Source: Paenibacillus sp. URB8-2
GTDB taxonomy: Bacteria; Bacillota; Bacilli; Paenibacillales; Paenibacillaceae
DNA: 64,000 bases
Assembly: GCF_013393385.1 (NCBI RefSeq)
Contig: NZ_AP023239.1
Coordinates: 2,976,001 to 3,040,000 of the forward strand
Direction: 5' to 3'
This document shows positions 51,151-59,286 of this stretch, one piece after another. The notes beneath the pieces are model-generated. The model did no database searches and was not told the DNA's origin. It saw nothing but the letters and a program-made list of their open reading frames with translations. Position 1 is the stretch's first letter. Every line of letters begins with the position of its first letter. The position numbers and the translations under genes were made by a program.

Positions 51151-52629
51151 TCAGAGTTCTATAATCTTTGTGGCAATATTCTTGCAAAATTCACTGTCAT
51201 GCTCCACAAAAAGAATGGTTGGTGAGTATTCAAGCAGTAACTCTTCAATCTGCATCCGGGAAAAAATATCAATAAAATTAAGCGGTTCATCCCAAATAAG
51301 CAAGTGAACCTTCTCACGAAGACTTTTTGCAATCAGCACCTTCTTCTTTTGGCCGCCGCTAAAAGCTGAAATATCCTTGTCAAATTGTACTCTGGAAAAA
51401 TCAAATTTCCTTAGAATAGATTTAAAGAGGCTTTCATCAATTCCATTGATTCTGGCGAAGTCCGATAAATTGCCCTGTAAATGCGAGGTGTCCTGTGAAA
51501 CATAGGATATTTTAAGCTGACTTCCCTTTCTGAAAGTGCCGGTATAGTTGATATTCTCACCGCAAATTAGTTTGATAATGCTTGATTTTCCGGAGCCGTT
51601 TTTACCTGATAGCGCAATTCGCTCCCCTTGCTCAATAGTAAAACTGATATTTGCGCAAACTTTTTTCTCACCGTAGTAAATCGAAACATTTTCAAGTTCA
51701 GCAAGTTGGCTTTTATGATAAGCAAGTTGTGAAATCTTCAAGCTGTCGGAGCTTTCAACATTTTTAAGGAGCTTTGACCTTTCCTCAATCGCAGATTGCT
51801 GTCTTTGCTCCATAGCTTTAGAGCGTTTCATCATTTTTGTAGCCTTGTGACCAATATACCCTTTATCCACCTTGGAACCGGAATTTCTGGTACCGTTTTT
51901 CGTTTTTTCGACTTCGTGCGACCAGTTGCCCGTTCGTTTGGAAGAATCGGATAAGCGTTTAATATCCTTTCTTAGCTTATCGTTCGCTGCAAGCTCGTAG
52001 TTATCTTGTCTCTGTTTATTTTCCCACCAATCGGAGAAATTACCTTTTTGAATGTCTACATTGGTCTTATTGATTGAAAGGATGTGATCGACGCAGTTAT
52101 CAAGAAATGATCTGTCGTGGGACACCAGAATAAATCCGCTCTTGGCATCCAGATAATCACTGACAAGTCTTCTTGCATTTATGTCGAGATGATTAGTGGG
52201 TTCATCAATTAACAGAAAACGATTTTCCTTAAGAAATAATGCAGCCAACAACACTTTCGTTTGCTCTCCGTTCGACAATGAATCAAAGGGCCGATATAAC
52301 ACATCCTCAGAAACCTTTAGCAATGAGAGTTCACGAATTAATTTCCAGTGAAGATAGTCCGGAACAATGTCGTTGATTACATCAAGAGTATTATTTTCCT
52401 TGTTTTCGACATGAAAAGGGAAATATTCAAATTGGACATTAGCCGAAATCATTCCGCTGTATTCATATTTACCGAGCAATAAATTTAAAAATGTTGTCTT
52501 GCCTCTTCCGTTTCTTCCCGTAAATCCCAATTTCCAATCGGTGTCGATTTGAAAACTTACGTTTTCAAATATGTTATCGTAACTGCCCTCATAGGCGTAC
52601 GTCAAATTTGAAACATTTATTAATGACAT
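51151..52629 (-). CDS. ABC-F ribosome protection protein, Lsa type
   Basis: This 492-residue protein has two ABC domains and no membrane segment. The start MSLINVSNLTYAYEGSYDNI and the first Walker A GRNGRGKTT are typical of the Lsa group. The signature motifs are SLSNGEQTKVL and AFSGGQKKKVL; the second Walker A is GKNGSGKSS. The linker at about 190-290 is long and basic (SGSKVDKGYIGHKATKMMKR), which in this group reaches the peptidyl-transferase centre. Lsa-type proteins remove lincosamides, streptogramin A and pleuromutilins from the ribosome. The leader in front, with an attenuator, fits drug-inducible expression. Confidence 0.92.
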   Translation of the reverse strand: MSLINVSNLTYAYEGSYDNIFENVSFQIDTDWKLGFTGRNGRGKTTFLNLLLGKYEYSGMISANVQFEYFPFHVENKENNTLDVINDIVPDYLHWKLIRELSLLKVSEDVLYRPFDSLSNGEQTKVLLAALFLKENRFLLIDEPTNHLDINARRLVSDYLDAKSGFILVSHDRSFLDNCVDHILSINKTNVDIQKGNFSDWWENKQRQDNYELAANDKLRKDIKRLSDSSKRTGNWSHEVEKTKNGTRNSGSKVDKGYIGHKATKMMKRSKAMEQRQQSAIEERSKLLKNVESSDSLKISQLAYHKSQLAELENVSIYYGEKKVCANISFTIEQGERIALSGKNGSGKSSIIKLICGENINYTGTFRKGSQLKISYVSQDTSHLQGNLSDFARINGIDESLFKSILRKFDFSRVQFDKDISAFSGGQKKKVLIAKSLREKVHLLIWDEPLNFIDIFSRMQIEELLLEYSPTILFVEHDSEFCKNIATKIIEL

Positions 52630-52661
52630 GCAAATATCCTCCTGTATGTTAAAAATATAAA

Positions 52662-52690
52662 AGCTACAAGAAAGTTACTTTCTTGTAGCT
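52662..52690 (-). terminator. Attenuator terminator before the ABC-F gene
   Basis: Perfect 13-base arms (52662-52674 and 52678-52690) enclose a TAA loop and are followed by TTTATATTTTT on the minus strand, about 30 bases before the ABC-F start codon. Transcription will stop here unless the upstream element pairs with it. Confidence 0.88.
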
Positions 52691-52789
52691 CAAATAAATA
52701 CAGCAAATCCAACCCGCTGCGGAGTCAGATAAGGATATTGTTTGAGTGAAAAGATATAGTAACTTTCTTGCATATAAAGAATAAAACAT
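52664..52789 (-). CDS. Candidate leader peptide 2 of the ABC-F attenuator (41 aa)
   Basis: ATG 52789 opens a 41-codon frame (MFYSLYARKLLYLFTQT) that ends inside the terminator hairpin. Its ribosome binding site is poor. A ribosome on this frame would disturb the hairpin. It competes with the shorter frame from 52773, and only one of the two is likely to be used. Confidence 0.3.
   Translation of the reverse strand: MFYSLYARKLLYLFTQTISLSDSAAGWICCIYLSYKKVTFL
52690..52773 (-). CDS. Candidate leader peptide 1 of the ABC-F attenuator (27 aa)
   Basis: ATG 52773 opens a 27-codon frame (MQESYYIFSLKQYPYLTPQR) ending right at the outer edge of the terminator hairpin. The antiterminator strand covers codons 2-6. 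A ribosome stalled by a drug on this frame could free the pairing that prevents termination. No strong ribosome binding site is seen. Confidence 0.35.
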   Translation of the reverse strand: MQESYYIFSLKQYPYLTPQRVGFAVFI

Positions 52790-52929
52790 GCGAAAAATAT
52801 CGCTTTTCTTGTTTTATTTTTACTTAGCAAGAAAAATTACATTATACTTTTCAACTCCAATCATGAAATTAAAGGTATCTTACCATATGCATTTTTTAAT
52901 TTCAACAAATCCTGGATATTCGAGATTTA

Positions 52930-54120
52930 TTAATGGCCTGTGTGCGGATTACCGCCGGAAGCAGGCGAAATTTCCAGCATGTCATCGATTTCACTTTGCG
53001 CGGCGTTCGAGATGGTCGACGTATCGCCTGTTATCCAAGCATGGTTGTACGGTCCTTCTGCCGGCGAATTCTGGAATTTCGGTTGAAGAGTCATTGTGTA
53101 TTCCATTACGGAATCCGGCATGCCGTCTTTATTGGTAAAAATCAACGGGGCATGTTTGCCCAAGTGAGAGAACGGAGCCGCCGCAATGGCAAGCATGGTG
53201 GAATCCTGAGTCAAGAACGACAGGTTATGTCCAGGCGTGGTGATTCCCCAGCCAAACTGAGTACTCTTGTCTTTAAACTGAGCAAAGGCAATCGAGTTTG
53301 CGTACGGATCATCACCGGAAATGCGGGTCACCGTTCCATAGGATTTCAGTTCATTTTCCACGTTAGAAGAAACAGCGGATTCTGGTCCAAGAAGATAAAT
53401 CACCGCATTGCCTCCGCGTTCCTTTAATGCCTCCACAGTCGGTGCAGGAATTTCGTCCTTCGCAACATAAAGCAGAGGTTCAGGCATATGGGCGATCCAG
53501 TTCACCGCAGGCAGCGTATATTCCGGACTGTCCATCGATCCAACCACAACGGCCTGCGGCAGTTCGCCCGCAACTTTGGCATAATACGTATCAATCGCTT
53601 GGGCTATGGCGGCCGGTTCTTCTCCTTCAATCTTGTCCGTCTTCATATCCAGACCTTTTAACTGTTCTTCGACGCTTGCAGAGACAGGACCGACAATCAC
53701 GATTTGGATATTGTCATTGCTTTCAGCGCCAATCGGCTTCAAACGTTTTAATTCATCCAGTGTTGCTTCAGGGACTTTGTCCTTCTCGAAGAAAAGAACT
53801 GGGCCATTGCTCGGATGGTGAATCAAATCGGTGCTCACGGCTGCAATCTGCCAGTTGCTTACATCCGTCAACACAACGCTTGCCGGTCTGTTGCCGTCGG
53901 ATACCGCTGTCCAGAGGGTCCGGGAGACCAGAACAGCCGCCTCAACCGGATCGGATGTGTTAATCCGTGTTGTATTTTTAGTGCCCACCCAAGGAATAGC
54001 AACGGATGATTTATTGGTGTCTTCAGCCGCCGGTTCAGACGCTTTATTCCCGATCTGGCAGCCGGCCAAGACTGCGCTTAAAACTAAAGTGATACTAACA
54101 ACCGCTAAACCCTTTTTCAT
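52930..54120 (-). CDS. Cell wall-binding-repeat-2 lipoprotein
   Basis: This is a secreted lipoprotein of about 396 residues. The signal has lipobox LSAVLAGC, followed by a Glu/Asn/Ser linker. The mature part has repeats of the CWB2 type, for example ASVVLTDVSNWQIAAVSTDL, IQIVIVGPVSASVEEQL, NAVIYLLGPESAVSSNVENE and TRISGDDPYANSIAFAQF, the last being a typical block. CWB2 proteins attach to anionic wall polymers. I chose ATG 54120 (MKKGLAVV) because GGAGGG is at a better distance than for the preceding ATG. It is a single gene. Confidence 0.85.
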   Translation of the reverse strand: MKKGLAVVSITLVLSAVLAGCQIGNKASEPAAEDTNKSSVAIPWVGTKNTTRINTSDPVEAAVLVSRTLWTAVSDGNRPASVVLTDVSNWQIAAVSTDLIHHPSNGPVLFFEKDKVPEATLDELKRLKPIGAESNDNIQIVIVGPVSASVEEQLKGLDMKTDKIEGEEPAAIAQAIDTYYAKVAGELPQAVVVGSMDSPEYTLPAVNWIAHMPEPLLYVAKDEIPAPTVEALKERGGNAVIYLLGPESAVSSNVENELKSYGTVTRISGDDPYANSIAFAQFKDKSTQFGWGITTPGHNLSFLTQDSTMLAIAAAPFSHLGKHAPLIFTNKDGMPDSVMEYTMTLQPKFQNSPAEGPYNHAWITGDTSTISNAAQSEIDDMLEISPASGGNPHTGH

Positions 54121-54241
54121 CATTTACCCTCCATTTTGAAATGTTAAATTAATGCCACTTTACCTTAAAAATATGTAGAAATGATGTGGAATCAATCTAT
54201 ATTGATAATAATTATTAGATTGGAGTTACAATCGAAAAAGT

Positions 54242-54285
54242 AAAGGAACTGTCCAAAAGCTAAGAGCTTCGAACAGTTCCTTTTT
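54242..54285. terminator. Bidirectional terminator after the HAD gene
   Basis: AAAGGAACTGTC and GAACAGTTCCTTTTT arms pair around an inner AAAGCT/AGCTT stem. On the minus strand it ends the deoR-HAD transcript; it also has a T run on the plus strand. Confidence 0.85.
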
Positions 54286-54312
54286 GCGTCATAATCAAAT
54301 AATTGCAAATCA

Positions 54313-55125
54313 TCATCTTACTTCAAGTGAGCGGTTATAGGAGACGATCTGTTCGATCGCTTCAGCTACAGAATTAATTACATTTGTCGCTTTCTTTTTT
54401 ACATCAGCATGGCTGCCTCTCATCGCAAAGCTATGGTTAGTCAGGGCAAACATGGATACATCATTAAAAGAATCCCCAATACAAGCCACCTCATTCGGGC
54501 TGAGTCCCAACTCCTGCATGATGAATGTTAATCCCACTCCCTTGTTAACGTTTAACGGCATTACATCCAGGCAGTCTCTTTCAGAAATAAAGGATTCGAT
54601 TTTGCCCGCGAACTGATTTTGCAATTCGGCATTGAGAAGCATTAGCTTATCAAGATCGCCAAAAAAAGAATACTTGCAGCTCTTGATTTCCCCGTTCTCC
54701 AATGCTGAAACTAAGTCTCCGCGCACCGAGCAGGAAGTCAAAATCCGCGACTCATAGGGAATGGTTGCGTCAGTACGCTTCTCTAAATAAAAGGAGTCGT
54801 CCGTACAGTGAATAAAGTTTACAAAATGATTATGCCTGGAGGAAAATTGAAGGATTTGTGATGAGACTTCCGGTTCGAAAAAATAGTTAGCCACAAGTTC
54901 CTTATCCTTTTTGTAAATGGTTGCTCCATTCTGGCTGACCGTATAATAACGGCCATGAAATTCTTCCATGAGTATCTTGATTTCCGAGTGCATCCTCCCT
55001 GATGCAATACAGAATTCATACCCTTCTTGAAAGGCTTGTTTCACCGCTGTCCAATCGCTTGCGCTGATTCTGCGCGAATGATCCAATAAAGTGCCGTCCA
55101 AATCCGAAACAATCAGCTTAATCAT
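54313..55125 (-). CDS. Cof-type HAD-superfamily hydrolase
   Basis: This is a 270-residue phosphatase of the HAD superfamily, Cof/YbiV type. Motif I is VSDLDGTLLDHSRR, with the nucleophile and acid/base Asp. The end has GVGLTFIMQELGLSPNEVA and CIGDSFNDVSMFALTNHSFA, the last motif with its Asp pair. I chose ATG 55125 (MIKLIVSD) with GGAGGA upstream; the start overlaps the last codons of the deoR gene by 8 bases, so both are translated together. Such enzymes dephosphorylate sugar phosphates or cofactors; no substrate can be named. Confidence 0.9.
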   Translation of the reverse strand: MIKLIVSDLDGTLLDHSRRISASDWTAVKQAFQEGYEFCIASGRMHSEIKILMEEFHGRYYTVSQNGATIYKKDKELVANYFFEPEVSSQILQFSSRHNHFVNFIHCTDDSFYLEKRTDATIPYESRILTSCSVRGDLVSALENGEIKSCKYSFFGDLDKLMLLNAELQNQFAGKIESFISERDCLDVMPLNVNKGVGLTFIMQELGLSPNEVACIGDSFNDVSMFALTNHSFAMRGSHADVKKKATNVINSVAEAIEQIVSYNRSLEVR

Positions 55126-55897
55126 CATTATCCTCCTCCGAGACAATTAATAATTCAACCTGGAACTCTTTGAGTTTCTCCATCATTTCCTTATTCGGCT
55201 TGCGGTCTGTGATTAATAGATCAATGGATTCCAAACCTGCTATTTTAAAAAACATAGGATCATCGAACTTGGTGTGGTCAGCCAATACAACAACTTGTTT
55301 GGCCCGTTTAATCATTTCACGCTTGACTACGCCGTCCTCCTCATACGGGTAGGTCAAACCGTCGGAAGTAATTCCGCATGCGCCAAGAAACAATTTATCA
55401 ACCTGGTAATCAGCCAGTTTATCGATTGTGGATTGGCCATACAGAAAACGATGCTGGCGGTTTAACTCACCTCCAAGCAGGTAGGTTCTGACCGAATTTT
55501 TTCTGGAAAGCACATCCGCGATATCAATCGAATTCGTAACGACAATAATATTCTCGGATGCAATATTTTCCGCAGCGTACTGAACGGTGGTGGAGGCATC
55601 CATTAGAATACAATCTCCATTTTTGATGAGGGAAGCTGCGAAAAGTCCAATTTCACGTTTTTCACTGGATTCTCTGCCCAAGCGTTCTTTATACTCGTAG
55701 ACCTCCTTATGTTTTTTGGGGGGTAAAACGGCTCCGCCGTGCGTACGGAGAATAAGTCCAAGCTCTTCCATCTTTAACAGATCACGGCGCGCCGTATCGC
55801 GGGATACATCGAACTGTTGGCAAATTTCTTTGATATCAATTCGTTGATGTTGATTTAAATAATCGGTAATGGCGCTGATCCGCTCTTCTTGAAACAT
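55118..55897 (-). CDS. DeoR-family transcriptional regulator
   Basis: This is a 259-residue DeoR/GlpR-type repressor. The HTH is QRIDIKEICQQFDVSRDTAR, followed by RDLLKMEELGLILRTHGGAV, the family signature. The effector part has NGDCILMDASTTVQYAAENI and later KLFLGACGITSDGLTYPYEE, as in sugar-phosphate sensing members. It overlaps the HAD gene, whose substrate may be its effector. No sugar transport or kinase gene lies close by. Confidence 0.93.
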   Translation of the reverse strand: MFQEERISAITDYLNQHQRIDIKEICQQFDVSRDTARRDLLKMEELGLILRTHGGAVLPPKKHKEVYEYKERLGRESSEKREIGLFAASLIKNGDCILMDASTTVQYAAENIASENIIVVTNSIDIADVLSRKNSVRTYLLGGELNRQHRFLYGQSTIDKLADYQVDKLFLGACGITSDGLTYPYEEDGVVKREMIKRAKQVVVLADHTKFDDPMFFKIAGLESIDLLITDRKPNKEMMEKLKEFQVELLIVSEEDNDD

Positions 55898-56028
55898 GCT
55901 CCATGTCTCCTTAACTATTCCTTAATCCGTCCTCATGTAAGTCATTGTACATCATACTATAAGTCATTACAATTAATTATCGTCTTTTATGCAACATTAA
56001 TTTAACTTAAGAATTTATACCCTTAAAA

Positions 56029-56055
56029 ACAAAAAAAATCCGCGCCCAGCGCGGA
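56029..56055 (-). terminator. Rho-independent terminator of selO
   Basis: TCCGCGC-TGG-GCGCGGA hairpin on the minus strand followed by eight T residues, immediately behind selO. It shares its core with the hairpin at 948-962. Confidence 0.88.
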
Positions 56056-56073
56056 ATGAAAAAAATATGTTAT

Positions 56074-57549
56074 TCAGGTTCCGCAAAATGTCCGGTAAGG
56101 ACATGTAGTTTGCGCGGGGATTGTGGAGTAATCAGACTGTTCGGGGGAATGTGCGTAGGGACTGGAAAGAACATCAAGAAGCCGGTCCATCACGCTGTAG
56201 TCGCCTTGATTAACCGCGGCCTCCAGTGCCTCTTCGACCCGATGGTTGCGGGGGATTACCGCGGGATTGCTGCTTCGCATCAACTGATGCGAGGAGGCTT
56301 TGGGTTCCTCCTGCCTGCCCAGTCTCTTCTGCCACATGTCATGCCACTGAACAAATTCCGCGTTGCCGTACAAAACCGTATCCTCCGGCTTATCAAACGT
56401 TAACGCACGGAAGGTATTGGTGTAATCCGCGCGCTCCTTCTGCATCATGCGCAGGAGGTCTTCAATCAGGGATTCATCCTCTGGCTCTTCGTTAAAAATC
56501 CCCAGTTTTGCCCTCATTCCCGCGAGCCAGTTCCGGTGAAACCATTCGGAAAAATCTGAAATCGCAGCCTCGGCCAGTTTCACAGCCTCCGCTTCCTTGT
56601 CATGCAGCAGCGGCAAAAGGGTTTCAGCAAATCTCGCGAGATTCCACGCTGCAATATGCGGCTGATTGCCATACGCATAACGACCGTGAATGTCGATGGA
56701 ACTGAATACCGTAGCCGGGTCATAGGGATCCATGAAGGCGCAGGGACCGTAATCAATAGTTTCCCCGCTGAGGGCCATGTTGTCGGTGTTCATCACCCCG
56801 TGAATAAAGCCAACAAGCTGCCATTTGGCAATCAGCTCGGCCTGGCGCTTGATGACTTCCTTAAGCAGGACCAGATAGCGGTTCTCATCAGCCTCAACTT
56901 CCGGAAAATGTCTTTGCAGCGTGTAATCAGCCAGGGCCTTAAGGTCCTCTGCAGTGCCCCATTTCGAAGCGTATTGAAAGGTGCCGACGCGCAGATGGCT
57001 GGCAGCCACGCGGGTCAGGATTGCACCGGGAAGCATGGTTTCGCGGACTATTGACTCACCGGTTGTCACCACGGCTAAACTCCGGGTGGTCGCAATGCCA
57101 AGCGCATGCATCGCTTCGCTGATAATGTATTCGCGCAGCATCGGTCCGAGGGCCGCCCGGCCATCGCCACGGCGGGAGTATGGCGTTCTACCTGAACCTT
57201 TAAGCTGAATATCAAACCGGTCGCTTCGGGGAGTGATCTGTTCTCCAAGCAGCAGAGCCCGGCCGTCCCCTAACATGGTAAAATGCCCGAATTGATGGCC
57301 TGCGTAAGCTTGAGCAAGAGGCACGGCGCCTTCGGGAATCCGGTTGCCGGCAAACACCGCTACGCTGTTATCGCTTTGCAGCGCTTGAACGTTTAACCCC
57401 AAGGATGCTGCCAACGGTTCATTCAGAATAACCAACTTCGGCAAGCGTACAGGGTTTGGGTCTTGTCTGGTGAAAAATAATTCCGGCAGACGGGCATAAC
57501 TGTTGTCGAAGTTCCATCCTGTTTCTATGATTGCTTTTTTCTCAGTCAT
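56074..57549 (-). CDS. selO: SelO-family protein adenylyltransferase (YdiU)
   Basis: This is a pseudokinase-fold protein of about 491 residues that transfers AMP to Ser, Thr or Tyr of proteins. Family blocks are [40 protein letters not shown] and [20 protein letters not shown], the last with the metal-binding Asn and Asp (DYGPCAF follows). The C-terminus is [11 protein letters not shown]; the Cys takes the place of selenocysteine in animal homologues. I chose ATG 57549 with GGAG five bases before; an ATG at 57567 lies upstream of that site. Confidence 0.93.
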   Translation of the reverse strand: MTEKKAIIETGWNFDNSYARLPELFFTRQDPNPVRLPKLVILNEPLAASLGLNVQALQSDNSVAVFAGNRIPEGAVPLAQAYAGHQFGHFTMLGDGRALLLGEQITPRSDRFDIQLKGSGRTPYSRRGDGRAALGPMLREYIISEAMHALGIATTRSLAVVTTGESIVRETMLPGAILTRVAASHLRVGTFQYASKWGTAEDLKALADYTLQRHFPEVEADENRYLVLLKEVIKRQAELIAKWQLVGFIHGVMNTDNMALSGETIDYGPCAFMDPYDPATVFSSIDIHGRYAYGNQPHIAAWNLARFAETLLPLLHDKEAEAVKLAEAAISDFSEWFHRNWLAGMRAKLGIFNEEPEDESLIEDLLRMMQKERADYTNTFRALTFDKPEDTVLYGNAEFVQWHDMWQKRLGRQEEPKASSHQLMRSSNPAVIPRNHRVEEALEAAVNQGDYSVMDRLLDVLSSPYAHSPEQSDYSTIPAQTTCPYRTFCGT

Positions 57550-57750
57550 TGTATCTCCATTTTTCATTAGTTATTTTTATTATCTACTTTCTATGTAAAC
57601 GCAAGTCAGCCCGTTTAGTGTTAACTTCTGCCCATTTATTATACCTTTCCAGGGTGGGAATGGATCTCCCTCCACTCAAAACCGGCTTTAATCGCGGGTG
57701 TCTTTATTTCGCTGAACGCGTGAATCACATCCAAAATTATCACATAAGAA

Positions 57751-57846
57751 GAAACGGCTTCGCCGTCCTCTGGAAGAGGAAGGCATCCGTTTCTCGTAAA
57801 AATATCAGGTTAAGGATAAGCGCGAAGCTGATACTTTCTGATATTT
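57751..57846. repeat. Double-hairpin intergenic element
   Basis: Two hairpins follow one another: GAAACGG (57751-57757) with CCGTTTC (57787-57793), enclosing smaller stems, and AAATATCAG (57800-57808) with CTGATATTT (57838-57846). It lies between selO and the terminator of the crystallin-like gene. It codes for nothing evident and looks like an interspersed repeat or a structured RNA. Confidence 0.45.
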
Positions 57847-57851
57847 CAAAA

Positions 57852-57876
57852 AAAAGGGTGCACAAGGCACCCTTTT
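57852..57876 (-). terminator. Terminator of the crystallin-like gene
   Basis: AAAAGGGTGC and GCACCCTTTT arms with a 5-base loop and an A/T run on both sides, just behind the crystallin-like gene on the minus strand. Confidence 0.85.
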
Positions 57877-57889
57877 CCGTTATTACTGA

Positions 57890-58264
57890 TTATTGTCTTA
57901 TTATGAGGATGTCACGAGGCGGTATGCCGGTGCTTTGAATTAGGCCAATTTCGGAGTTTGTAAGATTGCGGCCTACCAAAACCAACGAAGATGTAACATT
58001 GTTAAAGTTTAAATTGCCCAAGTTCGCTACACTTTGGCTTCCACGGAACACGCGGAATGACCCCTGAAAGTTAATTCGCGAGAACAGTACAAGTGTTACT
58101 TGAGATCTCTCCACAACATTTCTGAGCCGGAAGCTCGAGAGAACATTGTCAAACCGAAACGCCCCAAGATCACGAACTGCAACTCCTCCACGTCTAAAGA
58201 GGATCCGACGACCAGTAAAATTAGTGCCAGACCAAAGCGCAAGACGTACATCACTGTTAGCCAA
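57890..58264 (-). CDS. Beta/gamma-crystallin-like small protein
   Basis: This 124-residue protein has two similar halves: LALWSGTNFTGRRILFRRGG then FRFDNVLSSFRLRN, and LVLFSRINFQGSFRVFRGSQ then LNFNNVTSSLVLVG. The pattern of an aromatic-rich first strand, F-x-G and a later N-x-x-SS is that of a duplicated beta/gamma-crystallin-type fold. No signal peptide. It starts at TTG 58264 with GGAGTG six bases upstream. Some bacterial members bind calcium, but the usual N/D-x-x-S-S motif is only partly present. Function unknown. Confidence 0.6.
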   Translation of the reverse strand: MANSDVRLALWSGTNFTGRRILFRRGGVAVRDLGAFRFDNVLSSFRLRNVVERSQVTLVLFSRINFQGSFRVFRGSQSVANLGNLNFNNVTSSLVLVGRNLTNSEIGLIQSTGIPPRDILIIRQ

Positions 58265-58398
58265 CTATATCACTCCTTTTCAAAGGTTGATATAGTATAT
58301 TAAGAATTTTACAGAACGTATAAGACAAATACAGCGGTAAATAAGTTTGTTTTTCGGATTTCCTGCGGTTTGGTTAAGTTCTGCGTTAAATGAACGAA

Positions 58399-58701
58399 CT
58401 AAACCTTGGGGTAATCGACCACTATCACATTTTGCAATATACCGTCCAGCGATTTCACAAACTCTTGATGGAGGGGATGCGGTCCATAAGAGCGCAGCGA
58501 CTCCAGGTCTTTGAACGTAACCCTTAATCCGAGCGTGTAGCCATGAATGTTTTCCGTTTCTTCAGTTACGTTAATGCCTGCTGTCAGATCGGAAATTCCC
58601 GGGATACGATTCCGAAAATCGAGCAGTTGATCCAGAAGCTCCTGTTGCTTGGCGGGTGTAATGTCAGTATTGAATTTAAATACGACAAGATGTTCGTACA
58701 T
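58399..58701 (-). CDS. Dabb-family (stress-responsive A/B barrel) protein
   Basis: This is a 100-residue protein of the dimeric alpha/beta-barrel (Dabb) family. It shows the typical start MYEHLVVFKFNTDITPAKQQ, a central DLTAGINVTEE and the end YGPHPLHQEFVKSLDGILQN and VIVVDYPKV. AGGAGG precedes the ATG. Members are small stress proteins or aromatic cyclases; no specific reaction can be given. A single gene. Confidence 0.9.
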   Translation of the reverse strand: MYEHLVVFKFNTDITPAKQQELLDQLLDFRNRIPGISDLTAGINVTEETENIHGYTLGLRVTFKDLESLRSYGPHPLHQEFVKSLDGILQNVIVVDYPKV

Positions 58702-58958
58702 CGTGAAATTCCTCCTTTATAGAAACTTTAAACATTTATTTGAAATATGCAATTCTGCTCGGCTTCTTTTTTTGTGGTATTCAGGAGAGATGAAACTCAT
58801 CGTTCATTCCTACATTAGGCCTATTTTAAGAGCAGAGATCCATCCTCATCCTTAAACGTCTTACACTGTGAAGCATTCATGCAAAATTGTGAGTCTTTAT
58901 GCCTTTCATTTTTAATCATTTAATTCGTCAAATTTCGGGCTGTTTTGTATAAAATATA

Positions 58959-58986
58959 TTGACAAAAGCAGGGCTAGGAATATATT
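58959..58986 (+). promoter_or_regulatory. Promoter of the riboswitch-controlled ThDP operon
   Basis: TTGACA (58959-58964) and TATATT (58981-58986) with a 16-base spacer. The transcript would begin about 35 bases before the c-di-GMP aptamer. Confidence 0.7.
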
Positions 58987-59025
58987 GTGAAGGGTAATTA
59001 TTCTTTATTTTTTCAAAAAAATAAA

Positions 59026-59125
59026 CTCAATATTGGCAAAATTCTCCGAAAGGGAATGACGCAAAGCCATGGATCTACAGTCTCATTTATCACTTGAGAC
59101 CATGACAGCCAGGTTGCTGAAGAAC
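59026..59125 (+). promoter_or_regulatory. Cyclic-di-GMP-I (GEMM) riboswitch aptamer
   Basis: The conserved parts follow in order: TTGGCAAAA, a stem capped by a GAAA tetraloop (ATTCTCC-GAAA-GGGAAT), the invariant GACGCAAAGCC, a variable second stem (CAGTCTC with GAGACC), then CAGCCAGGTTGCTGAAG as tetraloop receptor region. This is class-I GEMM RNA. The base before CAAA is G, as in c-di-GMP-selective members. It is followed by a terminator and the ThDP-enzyme gene, so the second messenger sets transcription of the operon. Confidence 0.9.
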
Positions 59126-59172
59126 CGGAACGCTTGTATGTCCAGCGTCCTATATGGTGATTTGTCAACCGA

Positions 59173-59207
59173 CCTGTGCTCAGTATCTGAGTACAGGTTT
59201 TCTATTT
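59173..59207 (+). terminator. Expression-platform terminator of the c-di-GMP riboswitch
   Basis: CCTGTGCTCAG (59173-59183) pairs with CTGAGTACAGG (59187-59197), followed by TTTTCTATTT. It lies between aptamer and start codon. Whether c-di-GMP turns transcription on or off cannot be decided by eye. Confidence 0.87.
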
Positions 59208-59286
59208 ACTTGTTATTCTGATCTACCGGTTTCACTTCGAAGGATCGATAACATAACAAACAAAATTAATTTGTGGGGTGGATCTT

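Larger units (their letters stand above)
52630..52846 (-). promoter_or_regulatory. Attenuator leader of the Lsa-type ABC-F gene
   Basis: A -10 box TATAAT (52846-52841) lies about 210 bases upstream of the gene; the -35 is weak. The leader holds CAAGAAAGTTACT (52770-52758), which is exactly complementary to AGTAACTTTCTTG within the terminator hairpin at 52690-52662. It can therefore form an antiterminator. Two overlapping short frames run through this element. A further 8-base inverted repeat (52804-52811 and 52828-52835) lies at the transcript start. This is the layout of antibiotic-induced transcription attenuation known for other ABC-F and rRNA methylase genes. Confidence 0.8.
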
